Part shown: positions 27,197 to 37,100 of the stretch, piece by piece
How positions within the stretch are numbered: the first letter of the stretch is position 1
Layout of the letters: each line of letters starts with the position of its first letter
NCBI GenBank assembly: GCA_002690925.1
Contig: NZGD01000097.1
Location: 1 to 49,027, forward strand
Origin: Rhodopirellula sp.
Lineage (GTDB): Bacteria; Planctomycetota; Planctomycetia; Pirellulales; Pirellulaceae
Reading direction: 5' to 3'
Length of the DNA stretch: 49,027 nucleotides
Notes under the pieces: model-generated
Seen by the model: only the letters and a program-made list of their open reading frames with translations
Told to the model about the DNA's origin: nothing
Databases searched by the model: none
Program-made: the position numbers and the translations under genes

Positions 27197-28231
27197 TCAA
27201 CTGGCCTGATCTTCTTTCATGGCGTAACCAGCCACACCCAGGTAGCCAGCATCGGCTTCCAGTGAGGCAAACTTGATAGTCGTCCCAGCAAAAACGTTGT
27301 CAAACGTGCGGTCACGAAAGTCATCCACGATTCCTTGCAGGAAGCGTCTGCCAATCGGGCAGTCACTTCCGCCAAAATTCATCGCGCCGCCCAGCACAAC
27401 CGATCCTGGGTCAAGCGTATGAACCAGAGTCGTGATGCCGATCCCCAGCCATCGAGCGGTCTCGTCAACGATTTCCAAGGCCAATGCGTCGCCTTCAACA
27501 GCTGCCAAGTAGACTTTCTTGGCAGTCAGCTCGGTGTCCTGTCCGCCCAACAGGCCACTTAGGCTACTCTGTTGGCCCTCGGTTAGTCTTTGGCGGGTTC
27601 GTTGCACAACTCCACTTGCCGAGGCATAGGCTTCCAATTGTCCTCGGCCTCCACCCCACACACACAGCTGTGCCTGAGGTGAGGAATCCACGACGATGTG
27701 TCCACATTCGCTGCCGAAACTATTCACTCCGTTGACCAATTCTCCGTCAACGATGATGCCACCGCCAACTCCTGTCCCTAGTGTCAGCAGAACCATGGAT
27801 CCATCGTCACGCCCACTGCCGAGCCAGAATTCTCCGTAGGCCGCTGCATTGGCATCATTGAGAAAAGAAACGGGACGCTCCAATAGATGCGAAATCACAT
27901 CGCGAATGGGAAAATTCCACCAGCTTGGCAACTGAGGCGGTTCGACCAGTAGTCCACCCTGCAAATCCATGGGGCCCGGGGCACCCAAGCCAATGCGAGC
28001 GACGAGGTTGGCAACCCCGAGTCGCTGTTCGTTTGACCGCACCAGCTCGACGATCCGTTGCACCGCTGATTCCGGGCCTTCACTTTCGCGGGTCGCGATC
28101 CGTTCATAAACAAGCGTTTGACCCTTGGAATCAACCAGTCCAATCTTGATTCCGGTTCCGCCTATGTCGATACCCCAGTAAAATGGGGCATTCGCTTGAC
28201 TTGTTTCGGTGATAACTGAGGTGTCGGCCAT
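27197..28231 (-). CDS. ROK-family sugar kinase (glucokinase-like) without the usual zinc cysteines
   Basis: A 344-residue ROK (repressor, ORF, kinase) family member, probably a glucokinase or related hexose kinase. ATP and sugar sites are present: GIDIGGTGIKIGLVDSKG (phosphate 1), FLNDANAAAYGE with the catalytic Asp, TLGTGVGGGIIVDGELVNG, and the conserved SECGHIVVDSS with its histidine. In most ROK proteins that histidine works with a CxCGxxGCxE zinc motif. Here the region reads LCVWGGGRGQLEAYAS: one cysteine remains and the other two positions are Trp and Gln, so the zinc site is likely lost. No helix-turn-helix domain is present, which argues for a kinase and against a repressor. It precedes lepA on the same strand. 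Confidence 0.9.
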   Translation of the reverse strand: MADTSVITETSQANAPFYWGIDIGGTGIKIGLVDSKGQTLVYERIATRESEGPESAVQRIVELVRSNEQRLGVANLVARIGLGAPGPMDLQGGLLVEPPQLPSWWNFPIRDVISHLLERPVSFLNDANAAAYGEFWLGSGRDDGSMVLLTLGTGVGGGIIVDGELVNGVNSFGSECGHIVVDSSPQAQLCVWGGGRGQLEAYASASGVVQRTRQRLTEGQQSSLSGLLGGQDTELTAKKVYLAAVEGDALALEIVDETARWLGIGITTLVHTLDPGSVVLGGAMNFGGSDCPIGRRFLQGIVDDFRDRTFDNVFAGTTIKFASLEADAGYLGVAGYAMKEDQAS

Positions 28232-28571
28232 GAGTTGGCTGGGATCGAGTGTCGTGGAGCTGCTTTGAAAACCGGGGACTCATGTTGTCGGGCAACGTCT
28301 ATAAACGCCAAGGATCTGAGCGTTAGGCCATTAAAAATGAACGCTGCCACTAGTCAGTGGCTCGGGATTCGCCGCGGGATCAGGTAAAATCAGCCTGCAG
28401 TGTAGTTTTGACGCCGAGACTTCCAAAGTCGCGTCGAGCTGGGTTACCGGCCAAAAACAATGGTGTAGGCCAAAAACAATGGTGTAGGCCAAAATTGATT
28501 GTGGCCTGCTACCGTTGGCCAAGCATGGCGATCAGGGAAATCAGGCACCGGAGTATAGGAGCGGGTAGGAA
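28232..28571. other. Divergent intergenic region with a 19-bp tandem repeat
   Basis: The ROK gene and the glycosyltransferase gene diverge here, so both promoters should lie in this 340-bp stretch. It also holds a perfect 19-bp tandem duplication, listed separately. Confidence 0.45.
28449..28494. repeat. Perfect 19-bp tandem repeat
   Basis: Unit GGCCAAAAACAATGGTGTA occurs at 28449-28467 and 28468-28486, followed by the first 8 bases of a third copy. It lies about 80-120 nt before the glycosyltransferase start. Confidence 0.95.
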
Positions 28572-30035
28572 TTGTCACAACGAGCATTTTCCAAGCGACA
28601 GGCTTCTGCTCAGCAGTCGGCTCATGATTTTGCAGAGCAATCAGGGAATTTCAGCACAAAAGACTCTACTGAGGACACCGCGGGAGAGTCTCCCAAACGT
28701 GTTGTTTTTCTAACAGCTGGGGCGGCTGGCATGTACTGCGGCAGTTGCATGCATGACAACGCTCTGGCTCGCGAGTTGCGACGTCAGGGGGTCGACTGCC
28801 TGCTGCAGCCTACCTACACCCCTATCCGTACCGATACTTTGAATGTCGCTGATCCCCAAGTTTTTTTTGGTGGGATTCATATTTATTTGCTCCAGCGGAT
28901 GCCATGGCTGAAGCACGTGCCGGCGTCAATTCGTCGCACACTCGATTGGTCGCCTTTGATAAGGCTGGCAACACGTAGATCCCATGCGACGGATGCAACT
29001 CAATTGGGTCAGCTGGCAATCTCAATGTTGCGAGGCGTCGATGGAAGGCAAGCGCAGGAAGTTGCCAGGTTGACGGAGTGGCTTGCAACTCAGGTTCAGC
29101 CACATGCGCTCGTCTTGAGCAACCTCTTGATCGGCGGCGCTTTGCCGAGTATTCGCAGGCGTCTTCCGGACACTCGCTTGGTTGTTGTCCTGCAAGGCGA
29201 TGACATTTTTCTCGACCACCTTCCCGATCAGGCTCGCGAAGAGGCAATTCGCCTGTGCCAGCAACTGGTACCAGTTGTCGATCGATTTGTAGTCAATAGT
29301 CAGTTCTATGCAGACAAGATGGGAGAGATGCTGAATATCCCTTCCGAGTGTTTTGAAATTACCCCCCTGTCCATCGACGTAACGCCATTCACTCGCGGCG
29401 TTGGAGAAACCAGTCAGCCTGCGACAACCGTTCAGAGGGCGGCTCCGCATCTGTTTCAACGATCAGAGGCTGATACGAGTTTTCGACTTGGCTACATGGC
29501 TCGGATTGCACCTGAGAAAGGTTTTCACCATCTTGTTGATTCATTCGTTCGTCTTGCATCGAAACCCGAACACTCAGATTTGACATTGCATGCTTCAGGC
29601 TGGTTGGGGGAATCCAACCGGAAGTACTTTCAGGATCAACAACAGAAACTTGAAGCGGCAAAATTATTCGACCGATTTACCTATCATGGCAGTCCTGATT
29701 TGGATCAGAAAGTGAGCTTCTTGCAATCGCTTGACCTTTTCTCAGTGCCGACAGATTATCACGATCCCAAGGGACTTTTTGTGCTGGAATCCCTGGCGGC
29801 GGGTGTGCCAGTGATTCAGCCCGATCATGGAGCTTTCGGGGAATTGCTTGGGTCGACGGGCGGGGGCGTGCTAACTAAGCCAGGGTGTCTTGACGACCTG
29901 TGTGCGGCGATTGAAGACTTGAAACTGAATCAAACGCAGCGGTTGGCGCTCGGCGCTTCCGGGCAACAAAGGGTCATTGAGCATCACGCAATGGGACGAG
30001 CTGTGGCACAACTGAAGAAAATTTTGTTTGCTTGA
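28572..30035 (+). CDS. Family 4-type glycosyltransferase
   Basis: A 487-residue glycosyltransferase of the GT-B fold, related to family GT4. The N-terminal half begins with KRVVFLTAGAAGMYCGSCMHDNALA near residue 37, which aligns with the start of related planctomycete glycosyltransferases. The C-terminal half has GYMARIAPEKGFHHLVDSF and the nucleotide-sugar motif GLFVLESLAAGVPVIQP with the conserved glutamates. The start codon is TTG at 28572, preceded by GTAGGA in a fair Shine-Dalgarno position; no in-frame ATG precedes the MYCGSC motif. The first 36 residues are polar and not part of the fold. It probably transfers a sugar to a cell-envelope glycan or lipid. A 19-bp tandem repeat lies upstream. 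Confidence 0.9.
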   Translation: MSQRAFSKRQASAQQSAHDFAEQSGNFSTKDSTEDTAGESPKRVVFLTAGAAGMYCGSCMHDNALARELRRQGVDCLLQPTYTPIRTDTLNVADPQVFFGGIHIYLLQRMPWLKHVPASIRRTLDWSPLIRLATRRSHATDATQLGQLAISMLRGVDGRQAQEVARLTEWLATQVQPHALVLSNLLIGGALPSIRRRLPDTRLVVVLQGDDIFLDHLPDQAREEAIRLCQQLVPVVDRFVVNSQFYADKMGEMLNIPSECFEITPLSIDVTPFTRGVGETSQPATTVQRAAPHLFQRSEADTSFRLGYMARIAPEKGFHHLVDSFVRLASKPEHSDLTLHASGWLGESNRKYFQDQQQKLEAAKLFDRFTYHGSPDLDQKVSFLQSLDLFSVPTDYHDPKGLFVLESLAAGVPVIQPDHGAFGELLGSTGGGVLTKPGCLDDLCAAIEDLKLNQTQRLALGASGQQRVIEHHAMGRAVAQLKKILFA

Positions 30036-30114
30036 GTTTGGGTGCCATGATGCCTGACGATGAGCCAGCGTTGGATACCAGCTGACATACATGCGTATTG
30101 GCGCTGTCAATCAT

Positions 30115-30149
30115 ATCGCACAGCCGCAAACAGATCGCACAGCCGCAAA
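30115..30149. repeat. 16-bp direct repeat with 19-bp period
   Basis: Unit ATCGCACAGCCGCAAA occurs at 30115-30130 and 30134-30149, separated by CAG. It lies in the 160-bp convergent gap between the glycosyltransferase and the last Tad gene. Confidence 0.9.
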
Positions 30150-30196
30150 GAATACTGCAGCACACTGCGGCAAGAGGGCGTGAAGAAGCTTTGGGT

Positions 30197-30694
30197 TCAC
30201 TGCACACCTTCGCGATACAGAGTGAGTTCGCGGACGATTTCATTTCCTGTTACAAATTGATTGGGGACAAAGCTGTTGCTACTCAGTGGCACTTCAATGC
30301 GCACTGTTACTTGACGAGTAGTGGGGCGAATGGTTTGCGGACTGACAGTGATTTTGAAGTCGGTCACTCCAAGGGTGTTCATGATTCGGCGAGTTTCGTT
30401 GGTCGCTTCACGGCTCGTGCCACCTGGGATGATGGCTTTACGACAGCCTTCGTAGACTGCATTATCAGCGGTATGTTTGATCATTGCGACACGGCAGAAT
30501 TCAAATGCCGCAAAAAAGCACAGGAACAGGATTGGTGCAACCACTGCAAATTCAAGTATGGTCGCGCCTTGGCGATATTGATCTGGGTTTTGGCGGTTGC
30601 GTTTCATGCAACTTGTCATGAAGAACGTCGCTTGAATGATTTCGGGGAGATGTGACATTTTACGATCTCGTTGACGTACTTTCCCGTCGTTCAT
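30197..30694 (-). CDS. TadE-like pilus-assembly/pseudopilin protein (second copy)
   Basis: A TadE-family protein. The start region ends with RQGATILEFAVVAPILFLCFFAAFEF, matching the family pattern of a charged stretch, a Gly-Ala-x-x-x-Glu motif and one hydrophobic helix; this is the class processed by a prepilin peptidase. The remainder is beta-rich and typical (ADNAVYEGCRKAIIPGG). TadE proteins help build Flp/Tad pili or similar secretion machinery. The start at 30694 forms an ATGA overlap with the stop of the VWA gene, as at the other two junctions of this operon, which favours it. Starts at 30658 and 30607 would give a shorter leader closer to the family norm. It is the last gene of the four-gene operon. 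Confidence 0.85.
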   Translation of the reverse strand: MNDGKVRQRDRKMSHLPEIIQATFFMTSCMKRNRQNPDQYRQGATILEFAVVAPILFLCFFAAFEFCRVAMIKHTADNAVYEGCRKAIIPGGTSREATNETRRIMNTLGVTDFKITVSPQTIRPTTRQVTVRIEVPLSSNSFVPNQFVTGNEIVRELTLYREGVQ

Positions 30695-31797
30695 CGGGTA
30701 ATGATTGTGCTGAGCGTCAAGGCAATCTCGCGGTAAATCTCTTTCAGCTCGATTCCATTATCAGCGTGATAATGTCGACCTCCCCCTATTCGTGCAACTT
30801 GTGTCATCCGCGATTGGTCAGCGTCATGTCCGAATGTGATGGTGTGGATCGTGATACCGTCGTCATGAAGTTGTTGGGTAAGTACTTCCGGGCTTGGACC
30901 TCGATTGTGGCGACCATCAGTCATCACGATCATGGTGCGTTCAACAAACTTTGCATTTCTGCCACCTTCCATGATCTGATTGCCAGACGCCATACCGCGG
31001 GACACACTTGTCCACCCTTCTGGTGTTAAAGAACGAACACCTTGATTAATCTGCTGCAGATTGGGTGTCAGGGGAGTATCCCTTGACCCATATTCAGCGT
31101 AGGACGCTAAGCCTACGTGTTCATCGACAGGAGTCTCGTCCAATGTGTCGGTGAATGTCTTGATGGCTGAAATGAGGTCGGTGAACTTCGAACCCAGCAT
31201 GGATCCGCTGCGATCAACCACCAATACGACATCACGTTCGATGTAGGTAGCTGCTGCAGTCGATTCGGTTTCAAAGAATTTCATACCCGTCAGGCTACCA
31301 AAGAACAAAGGTATGGCTCCCGATTTCGCTTGCGCCGTGCGTCGCCCTGTAGCCTGGACTGTGTTGTAGGGCTGCATGCCTCGCCGGAATTCGAACTTTC
31401 CCGTTGTGCTCTGGATGGCATTTCCAAACCTGAAGTCGCGTCTCGATAGTTGTAAAGGCTCGCTGTTCACCGAATTGGCAGCAGCGATTTGTTTTCCGCG
31501 TTTTATTGCCTGACTACGGCTCATTGTATCGGCCAAGGTTGCGGCAGCGGCCTTTGAGGCAGCATCTGTTGCAGTGCGAAGCTCTGTCCTGGTCAGGTGC
31601 ATCTGGGCGATGTCAACTGAGAATGCAACAGCCATCATGAAACCGACCATCATGATGGCTACCAGAACCAACATTGCGCCAGTTCGTGGGGGACGCTTGC
31701 GGATTTGGTTCGCGTGATGGATTGTTTTGCCGCTTGCAATGACTCGCACTCGGTAAGGCAAGCTCAGCTTGGTGATTTGTTTGGTGCAGTATTTCAT
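30691..31797 (-). CDS. TadG-like protein with VWA domain
   Basis: A 368-residue protein with one transmembrane helix at about 41-62, in the arrangement of TadG-type proteins: RPPRTGAMLVLVAIMMVGFMM, then VDIAQMHLTRTELRTATDAAS, the typical Flp pilus-associated segment. The C-terminal half is a VWA domain with an intact MIDAS: DRSGSM at 195-200, a central loop in EGWTSVSRGMASG, and MTDGRHNRG. In characterised systems TadG is an envelope component of the Tad apparatus. The gene overlaps TadE genes by 4 nt on both sides (ATGA), so translation is probably coupled. Starts with ATG at 31797. Confidence 0.9.
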   Translation of the reverse strand: MKYCTKQITKLSLPYRVRVIASGKTIHHANQIRKRPPRTGAMLVLVAIMMVGFMMAVAFSVDIAQMHLTRTELRTATDAASKAAAATLADTMSRSQAIKRGKQIAAANSVNSEPLQLSRRDFRFGNAIQSTTGKFEFRRGMQPYNTVQATGRRTAQAKSGAIPLFFGSLTGMKFFETESTAAATYIERDVVLVVDRSGSMLGSKFTDLISAIKTFTDTLDETPVDEHVGLASYAEYGSRDTPLTPNLQQINQGVRSLTPEGWTSVSRGMASGNQIMEGGRNAKFVERTMIVMTDGRHNRGPSPEVLTQQLHDDGITIHTITFGHDADQSRMTQVARIGGGRHYHADNGIELKEIYREIALTLSTIITR

Positions 31798-32219
31798 TCT
31801 TTCACCATCACGACACGTGTTACCACTGGGCGGTCTTTGATAAAGCGGCCAACGAGTGGGCTGTTCGCTGCGGAAGACGCCCGGACCTCAAGTACAACAG
31901 CGTCGCCTCTTTTGGTTTGTCCAGATTGGCCATTGGGAAAACTAATTTCAAAGCTCTTTACATCACGCGAACGTAAAATGTTTTCCGCTCGTGAAGTACC
32001 GCTGGCGTTGTTGGAACCTACCTTGATCGCCTCTCTAATTCCCTCGTAGGCGGCAATGTTTAATGTCTGCTTTAGAAAGATGAGGCTCGTAGCTTCAATC
32101 GAACCGAATACCAGCAGGATGAGCAACGGCAAGCAGACCGCGCACTCCGCTGCAGCTACGCCGGAGCGTCGTCGAATTTTGCATTTGGTATTTTGGTGGT
32201 GCTCGTGGTTTTCGGTCAT
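31794..32219 (-). CDS. TadE-like pilus-assembly/pseudopilin protein (first copy)
   Basis: A 141-residue TadE-family protein, a smaller relative of the one at the end of the operon. It has the short basic leader, then RRRSGVAAAECAVCLPLLILLVFGSIEATSLIF, in which a Gly-Val-Ala-Ala-Ala-Glu motif precedes one hydrophobic helix. Next comes LNIAAYEGIREAIKVG, a family-typical segment. It is a likely pseudopilin or assembly factor of a Tad-like apparatus. The two TadE proteins flank the TadG/VWA protein and are different in sequence. The gene overlaps its upstream neighbour by ATGA at 32216-32219 and its downstream neighbour by ATGA at 31794-31797. Confidence 0.88.
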   Translation of the reverse strand: MTENHEHHQNTKCKIRRRSGVAAAECAVCLPLLILLVFGSIEATSLIFLKQTLNIAAYEGIREAIKVGSNNASGTSRAENILRSRDVKSFEISFPNGQSGQTKRGDAVVLEVRASSAANSPLVGRFIKDRPVVTRVVMVKE

Positions 32220-32668
32220 TGGTCTCTTGGCTCCGCTGCTGATGTCGTTTCGTGCTCAGTTTCACGATCTTCCATCAGCAAGTTGAAGTTGCTGGCCATT
32301 TCCTGCCAGAAATCATTGTCGCGAAATCGCAGGGGTGGGACGGGGCGACCCTTGCCAGCTTCAAAGAGGGCTTCCCTGAGGCGGAGTATTGGGCCAGCAA
32401 AACGGCTGGTCAGTTTTAATGTGTCCCAGATAAAGGCAGGGATTAAAACAAGCGTGACCACGAAAAATGGAAGAAAGCGACAGACAGTATCCGAGAAGGT
32501 TTGTTTCCAGCTAGCGTCCGGTTGCTCAAATAGACGGACCCAAATAAGTAATGCCAGTACATTGCAACTGAAAAAAATGCCCCAGTGCATTGTGATCTTG
32601 CGGATGACGCTGCCCTGAACTTCAGGATCAAAGATCGTTGTGCAGCGTTTCTTTCTGCGAAGGGACAT
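32216..32668 (-). CDS. Small two-helix membrane protein with HAMP-like segment
   Basis: A 150-residue protein with two hydrophobic helices (about 27-45 and 66-84). The region that follows, LKLTSRFAGPILRLREALFEAG and then RDNDFWQEMASNFNLLM, resembles a HAMP domain, a helical coiled coil that usually carries signals in chemoreceptors and kinases. No output domain follows; the tail of about 20 residues is charged. It is the first intact gene of the Tad operon, and its stop overlaps the next start by 4 nt. A link to the Tad apparatus is inferred from this coupling. Such short HAMP proteins beside TadE genes are something I recall only loosely from planctomycetes. Confidence 0.75.
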   Translation of the reverse strand: MSLRRKKRCTTIFDPEVQGSVIRKITMHWGIFFSCNVLALLIWVRLFEQPDASWKQTFSDTVCRFLPFFVVTLVLIPAFIWDTLKLTSRFAGPILRLREALFEAGKGRPVPPLRFRDNDFWQEMASNFNLLMEDRETEHETTSAAEPRDQ

Positions 32669-32878
32669 CGTTACGCCCAGTGACGGAGGTGGGTTCCAGT
32701 GGACAGACTTTCTCGCTGAGCGTTAATACACAGCATCCCCCTTTAGGAGCCTACGTCACGTGATGGGGAATGGCCGGTTGTGAAATGAGAAAATGTCTGT
32801 AAATCGGTGTTGTTTGCAGTTTTACGGCTCATTCGCGGTGCTGTGCTTGCTCGTTGGTCCGAGCAATCGTTGCAAGCG

Positions 32879-33345
32879 TTAGGACCATTGCCCTTGCGAA
32901 ACAAGACCCATGCAATTTGCCTCGTTGCAAGTAAGCAAAGTGTCGGTGGGCTGATCTTCCGGTTTCAAGATCGCGAGAAGTTGACCACCACTTTGGCCAG
33001 GGAAATCGACTTCGGAAGCGTGAAATACGGGCACGGTTATCATTCGTTCTCGATTGTCGGATGATGTCTCGAATCGTAATGTGAGTACCCTGCGTGGCGA
33101 GATTTCCCTTGCTGATGCAGGCAGTGGAACGAGTGGTGTATTGTGAGTCAGGTGCAAAGAGAAAGGCTGCTTTGGTGGTCGATTTCAGTAGACAGGAAAT
33201 CAATCACATCGTCATGGAAAGTATCGGCCAGACAGAGCTTGTTGGGGATTCGGTGCTCAGCAATATGCAACTCGTTAAGTGTTTTCTGAATCGGGATTTC
33301 CACCTTCGACGGGGTTGATGGAACCACTCAGGAAATCAATGTTTC
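32879..33345 (-). pseudogene. Possible degraded gene at the head of the Tad operon
   Basis: On the minus strand three adjacent stretches in different frames read like protein. The first (33165-33345) includes KVEIPIQKTLNELHIAEHRI and KLCLADTFHDDVIDFLS. The second is in the middle (LATQGTHITIRDIIRQ). The third (32879-33085) includes ITVPVFHASEVDFPGQSGGQ and LLAILKPEDQPTDTLL, ending at a TAA. They could be one gene broken by two frameshifts, just upstream of the HAMP-like gene. No family is recognised, and the choice of frames is mine, so this is weak. Confidence 0.22.
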
Positions 33346-33789
33346 GGTTTAAGTCACGCACACATGAACTGGTTGTAAGGCGCCATTTTCCATCTCCAAA
33401 TTACCTGCTACTGGACAATGTGCGGTAACCCGCAGAAACGAGGTTCACCATTGAGCGTGAGGTGATGCCGTCGTTTCAAGTCTCGAGATCACTTTTTTGA
33501 ATAGCATCGCCTTTGAAATCCTACGAGAATAGATGCACTGATTTATTGGTGCTTAGCATCTTTGTGAAGGTCGGCAAGTTTTTCCGTCAGCAGTCTGGTG
33601 ATTTAGGACCGGAGTTGCGGGTTCACGGTTGTAATCACTAGCTGTCTGAAAAACACCTTCTGGCGGATACTCAAAATGGGCTTGGGGTGTCGAGCGTTAT
33701 GACGATTTCTGGAAACCGGCATCGTTGGGGACTGCATTGTTTAAAGATTGCGTTTTTCGACGATTGGGAGGCACTAGTCAGCAAGATGC

Positions 33790-33827
33790 GAGGAACAGGC
33801 ACTCGAAAGAGGAACAGGCACTCGAAA
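33790..33827. repeat. Perfect 19-bp tandem repeat
   Basis: Unit GAGGAACAGGCACTCGAAA occurs at 33790-33808 and 33809-33827 with no mismatch. It lies about 370 nt upstream of the giant secreted-protein gene. Confidence 0.95.
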
Positions 33828-34193
33828 GGTTAGCATCCGGTGCATTGGCATGGCTGGACGGATCGAGTCAGGCTTTGCCCCTGGTGGAACGCGAAAATAC
33901 TCTGATTGGGGTTTTTAGCTTGGACCAACGAGCAAACGGGCGTGTTTGCTCCCTCTGAAAGGTGGTTGGGTGGCTTGTTTGAACGTCTGTGTTGAGAGGA
34001 TGCCATTTGGGTAGACCGTGCCCAAGATTTGGATTTTGTTGCAGGTTTTGCATCTGAAATCCTGACTTGGCCGGATAAAGACGGTTAAAATTACGACAGC
34101 GACGTTGCAAACCGCTAATCTGGCAACGTCTTTTGGTTCGTTGTGAAGGCAAATCACACGAGCTGTTCTCGACGTCTTTTCTTTGATGACATC

Positions 34194-37100
34194 ATGACGC
34201 TTACCAGCATTCGTGGCCGTTTCGGTCTCTCGTCTAGAATAAATCGATCTTGTTCACGTCAGCGTGGCAAGTTGCGGCAGCATAAATTCAGGCAGCAACG
34301 CCGACGTTCCCTTCTCGAACATCTTGAAGATCGTCGCGTCCTCGCCACTTACATGGTTACGACGCTTGCTGATTCCGGGGCCGGCTCTTTAAGAGCTGCT
34401 TTGCAGTCGGCGAATGCGACCGGAGTTGCGGATACGATTGTGTTCGACGAAGCGCTTGCAGGAACAATTAATCTTGGAGCTGCCAATGGTGCAATCCCGA
34501 TTACTTCGCCTGTAAGTATTCAGGGTCCTGGTTCGTCAAGTATGACGGTCGATGCAAATGCGACACCGTCGGACAAGTTGCGAGTCTTTGAAATTTCAGA
34601 TGCTGCTAATGACGTCTCCATCACAGGCCTCACTTTGACAGGTGGAATCGTTGACGATGGTGGTGGGGGTATCCTGTTCAGAAGTGCCGACACACTGACG
34701 CTCGTTGATACGGTGGTCACTGGCAACCAAGCTTCCAGCGGCGGAGGAATTTACAGTGAATACGACGGCTCGATAGTATTGCAGTCGAGTACGGTTTCAG
34801 GGAATACAGCGGATTCCGGAAAGGGAGGAGGAATTCATGCCGTTGATGGTAACGTTAGTCTGACAGACAGCACTATCTCGGGTAATTATTCCTATGGCGA
34901 TGGAGCTGGAATTTTCAGTCAGTACGCAGGCAATATTAATATCTCTGGTTCGCAGATTGCAAACAACAAAGTTACTGAAGCTGGCTATCACGGTGGTGGG
35001 ATTTATGGCGCCAATGGCGACATCACAATCACCGGAAGCACAATTAGCGGGAATGAATCCAAAGGAGACGGGGGAGGTGTCTACAGTTACAAAGGCTCTT
35101 TAACAATATCCAATACGACGATCACGGGTAACACCGCGGAATATGGTGGAGGTGGAGTTTTTAACTATGAGGGTGACCTTACGATTGTATCGAGTGTATT
35201 CACAAACAATCGTGCCAATTATGGGAGTGGCGGTGGGATTGGAAATGATCGAGGGCGGCTGACGATTTCTGGTACACAAATCACCGACAATCAAGTCGTA
35301 GGCGATGGTGGAGGCGTGGCAACCGGCACTGGTTTGATCAATGTCTCCGAGAGTCTCATCGCTTCCAACACGGCCACGATGGATGGGGGGGGAATCGCAT
35401 CAACACTCGGGGTGGTGTTTGTTACCAATTCGACGATCTCAGATAATACTTCAACTGGCCGCGGAGGTGGTATTCAAGCCGATGCCGCGCCTGTGCGTTT
35501 AGTGCATGTGACGCTCGCTTTCAATGACGCAGGAGGCGCTGGTGGAGGAATCGGGGTCGTTGACGATTCAACCGGTGAATCGTTTTTGATTTACAATTCA
35601 ATCCTTGCATCGAATACCGCCGCGACTGGACCAGATCTTCATGTCCCTAATGATCCAGGGACATTACTCGATATTCAGTCAAGTCTGATTAGCAACAATG
35701 CTGACAGTGCATTGACCGCATCCACAGGTGATGCCAATGGCAATGTGATTGGTAGTGCTGCGAGTCCTGTTGATGCCAAACTTTCGGCGTTAGCGAATAA
35801 TGGCGGTGCAACCAATACCCACGATCTGAGTTACACCAGCCCAGCAACTGACGCTGCGAATGTTGCTCTTTCCTTGTACCTTGGCGCCGATGGCAATGTT
35901 GGCGGTGGAGACGACATTGCGTTGGCAACTGACCAGCGAGGTGGCTTGTACGCTCGTAACGCATTCGGTCTCGCTGCGGGGCCGGACATGGGGGCGCTCG
36001 AAAAACAGTCGCGTCCATCTCTGGTTGTTGATACCGCAGCAGATGTCATCAACGGCGATCTTTCCCCAGGGGATCGCAGTTTCCGGGAAATGTTGGCGCT
36101 GGCCAACGGAGATTTAGGTGATGATGAGATTTCGTTTTCTCTTACGCTGCCGGCGACGATCTCGTTGGATTCAGCACTGGGTTCGTTGGTCATCGAAGAA
36201 ACGCTCAGCGTAGTTGGGCCGGGAGCTGATCGACTGATGATTGAGAATGCATCTGGTCAAGCCTTCCGGATTTTCGATGTTCAGGCCACGACAGCCCAAG
36301 CGAGTTTTAGTGGCCTTCGTTTGAGTGGTGGTGACGCTGGAAGCGAAAATGGGGGAGCGATTCGGTCTGAGGCTGCACAGTTGCACTTGTTTCAAGTGGA
36401 ACTGCTTGGCAATGCTGCTGCGTCGGGGGGTGGCATTGCCGTCAACACTGGAGATCTCTCAATCATCAGTTCCACCATCGCTGGGAATGATGCTTCAGTG
36501 ACTGGTGGTGGTATTGCTGCACTTGGCGTTGCATCGTCGCTGGTGGTGTTAAATTCCACCATCTCAGGAAACACAACCGCAGGTAATGGCGGTGGCGTCT
36601 ACAGTCAAGATACACCTATCGTTCTGTCAAACTCGACCGTAGCTTTCAATGCCGCGGGAACCGGTGGCGGCGTTGGGTTACTGGCAAATGATAACGGTGA
36701 ATCCCTGAGCCTGAAAAATACAATTTTGGCAGCAAATACTGCAGCGAGTGCTGCAGACTTTATTGCGCCTGGTGATGTTGCCAATGATCTGGAGGTCTTG
36801 TTCAGTCTAGTGGGGGATAGTGAGGGCACTTCATTAGCTGCATCATCATTTACCGGTGGCCAACCGTTGGCGGATGCCAATGGCAATCTGATCGGTGGGG
36901 GTGCAGGGCCGTTGGTTGATCCTGGTTTAGAACCCTTGGCAGATCAGGGTGGAGTGACTCAGACGCATGCTTTGCTGGTCTCAAGTCTTGCTGTAGATGC
37001 AGGTGATCGGACACTTCTGCCTCAGGATAGCTATGATGTTGATGTTGACAACAACTTCATCGAGTTCTTGCCAGTAGACCAGCGAGGTGGTCCTGCCAAG

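Larger units (their letters stand above)
32669..34193. other. Long intergenic region between the Tad operon and the giant gene
   Basis: About 1.5 kb. It holds a possible degraded gene (32879-33345, minus) and a 19-bp tandem repeat at 33790-33827. Other frames in it lack recognisable features. Confidence 0.4.

Noticed and set aside
34650..35500. Repeated GGTGGTGG-like sequence that might look like a DNA repeat array
   Set aside because: It follows the codon frame and encodes the glycine-rich turns of the beta-helix repeats; spacing is irregular, so it is protein repetition and not a CRISPR or satellite array.
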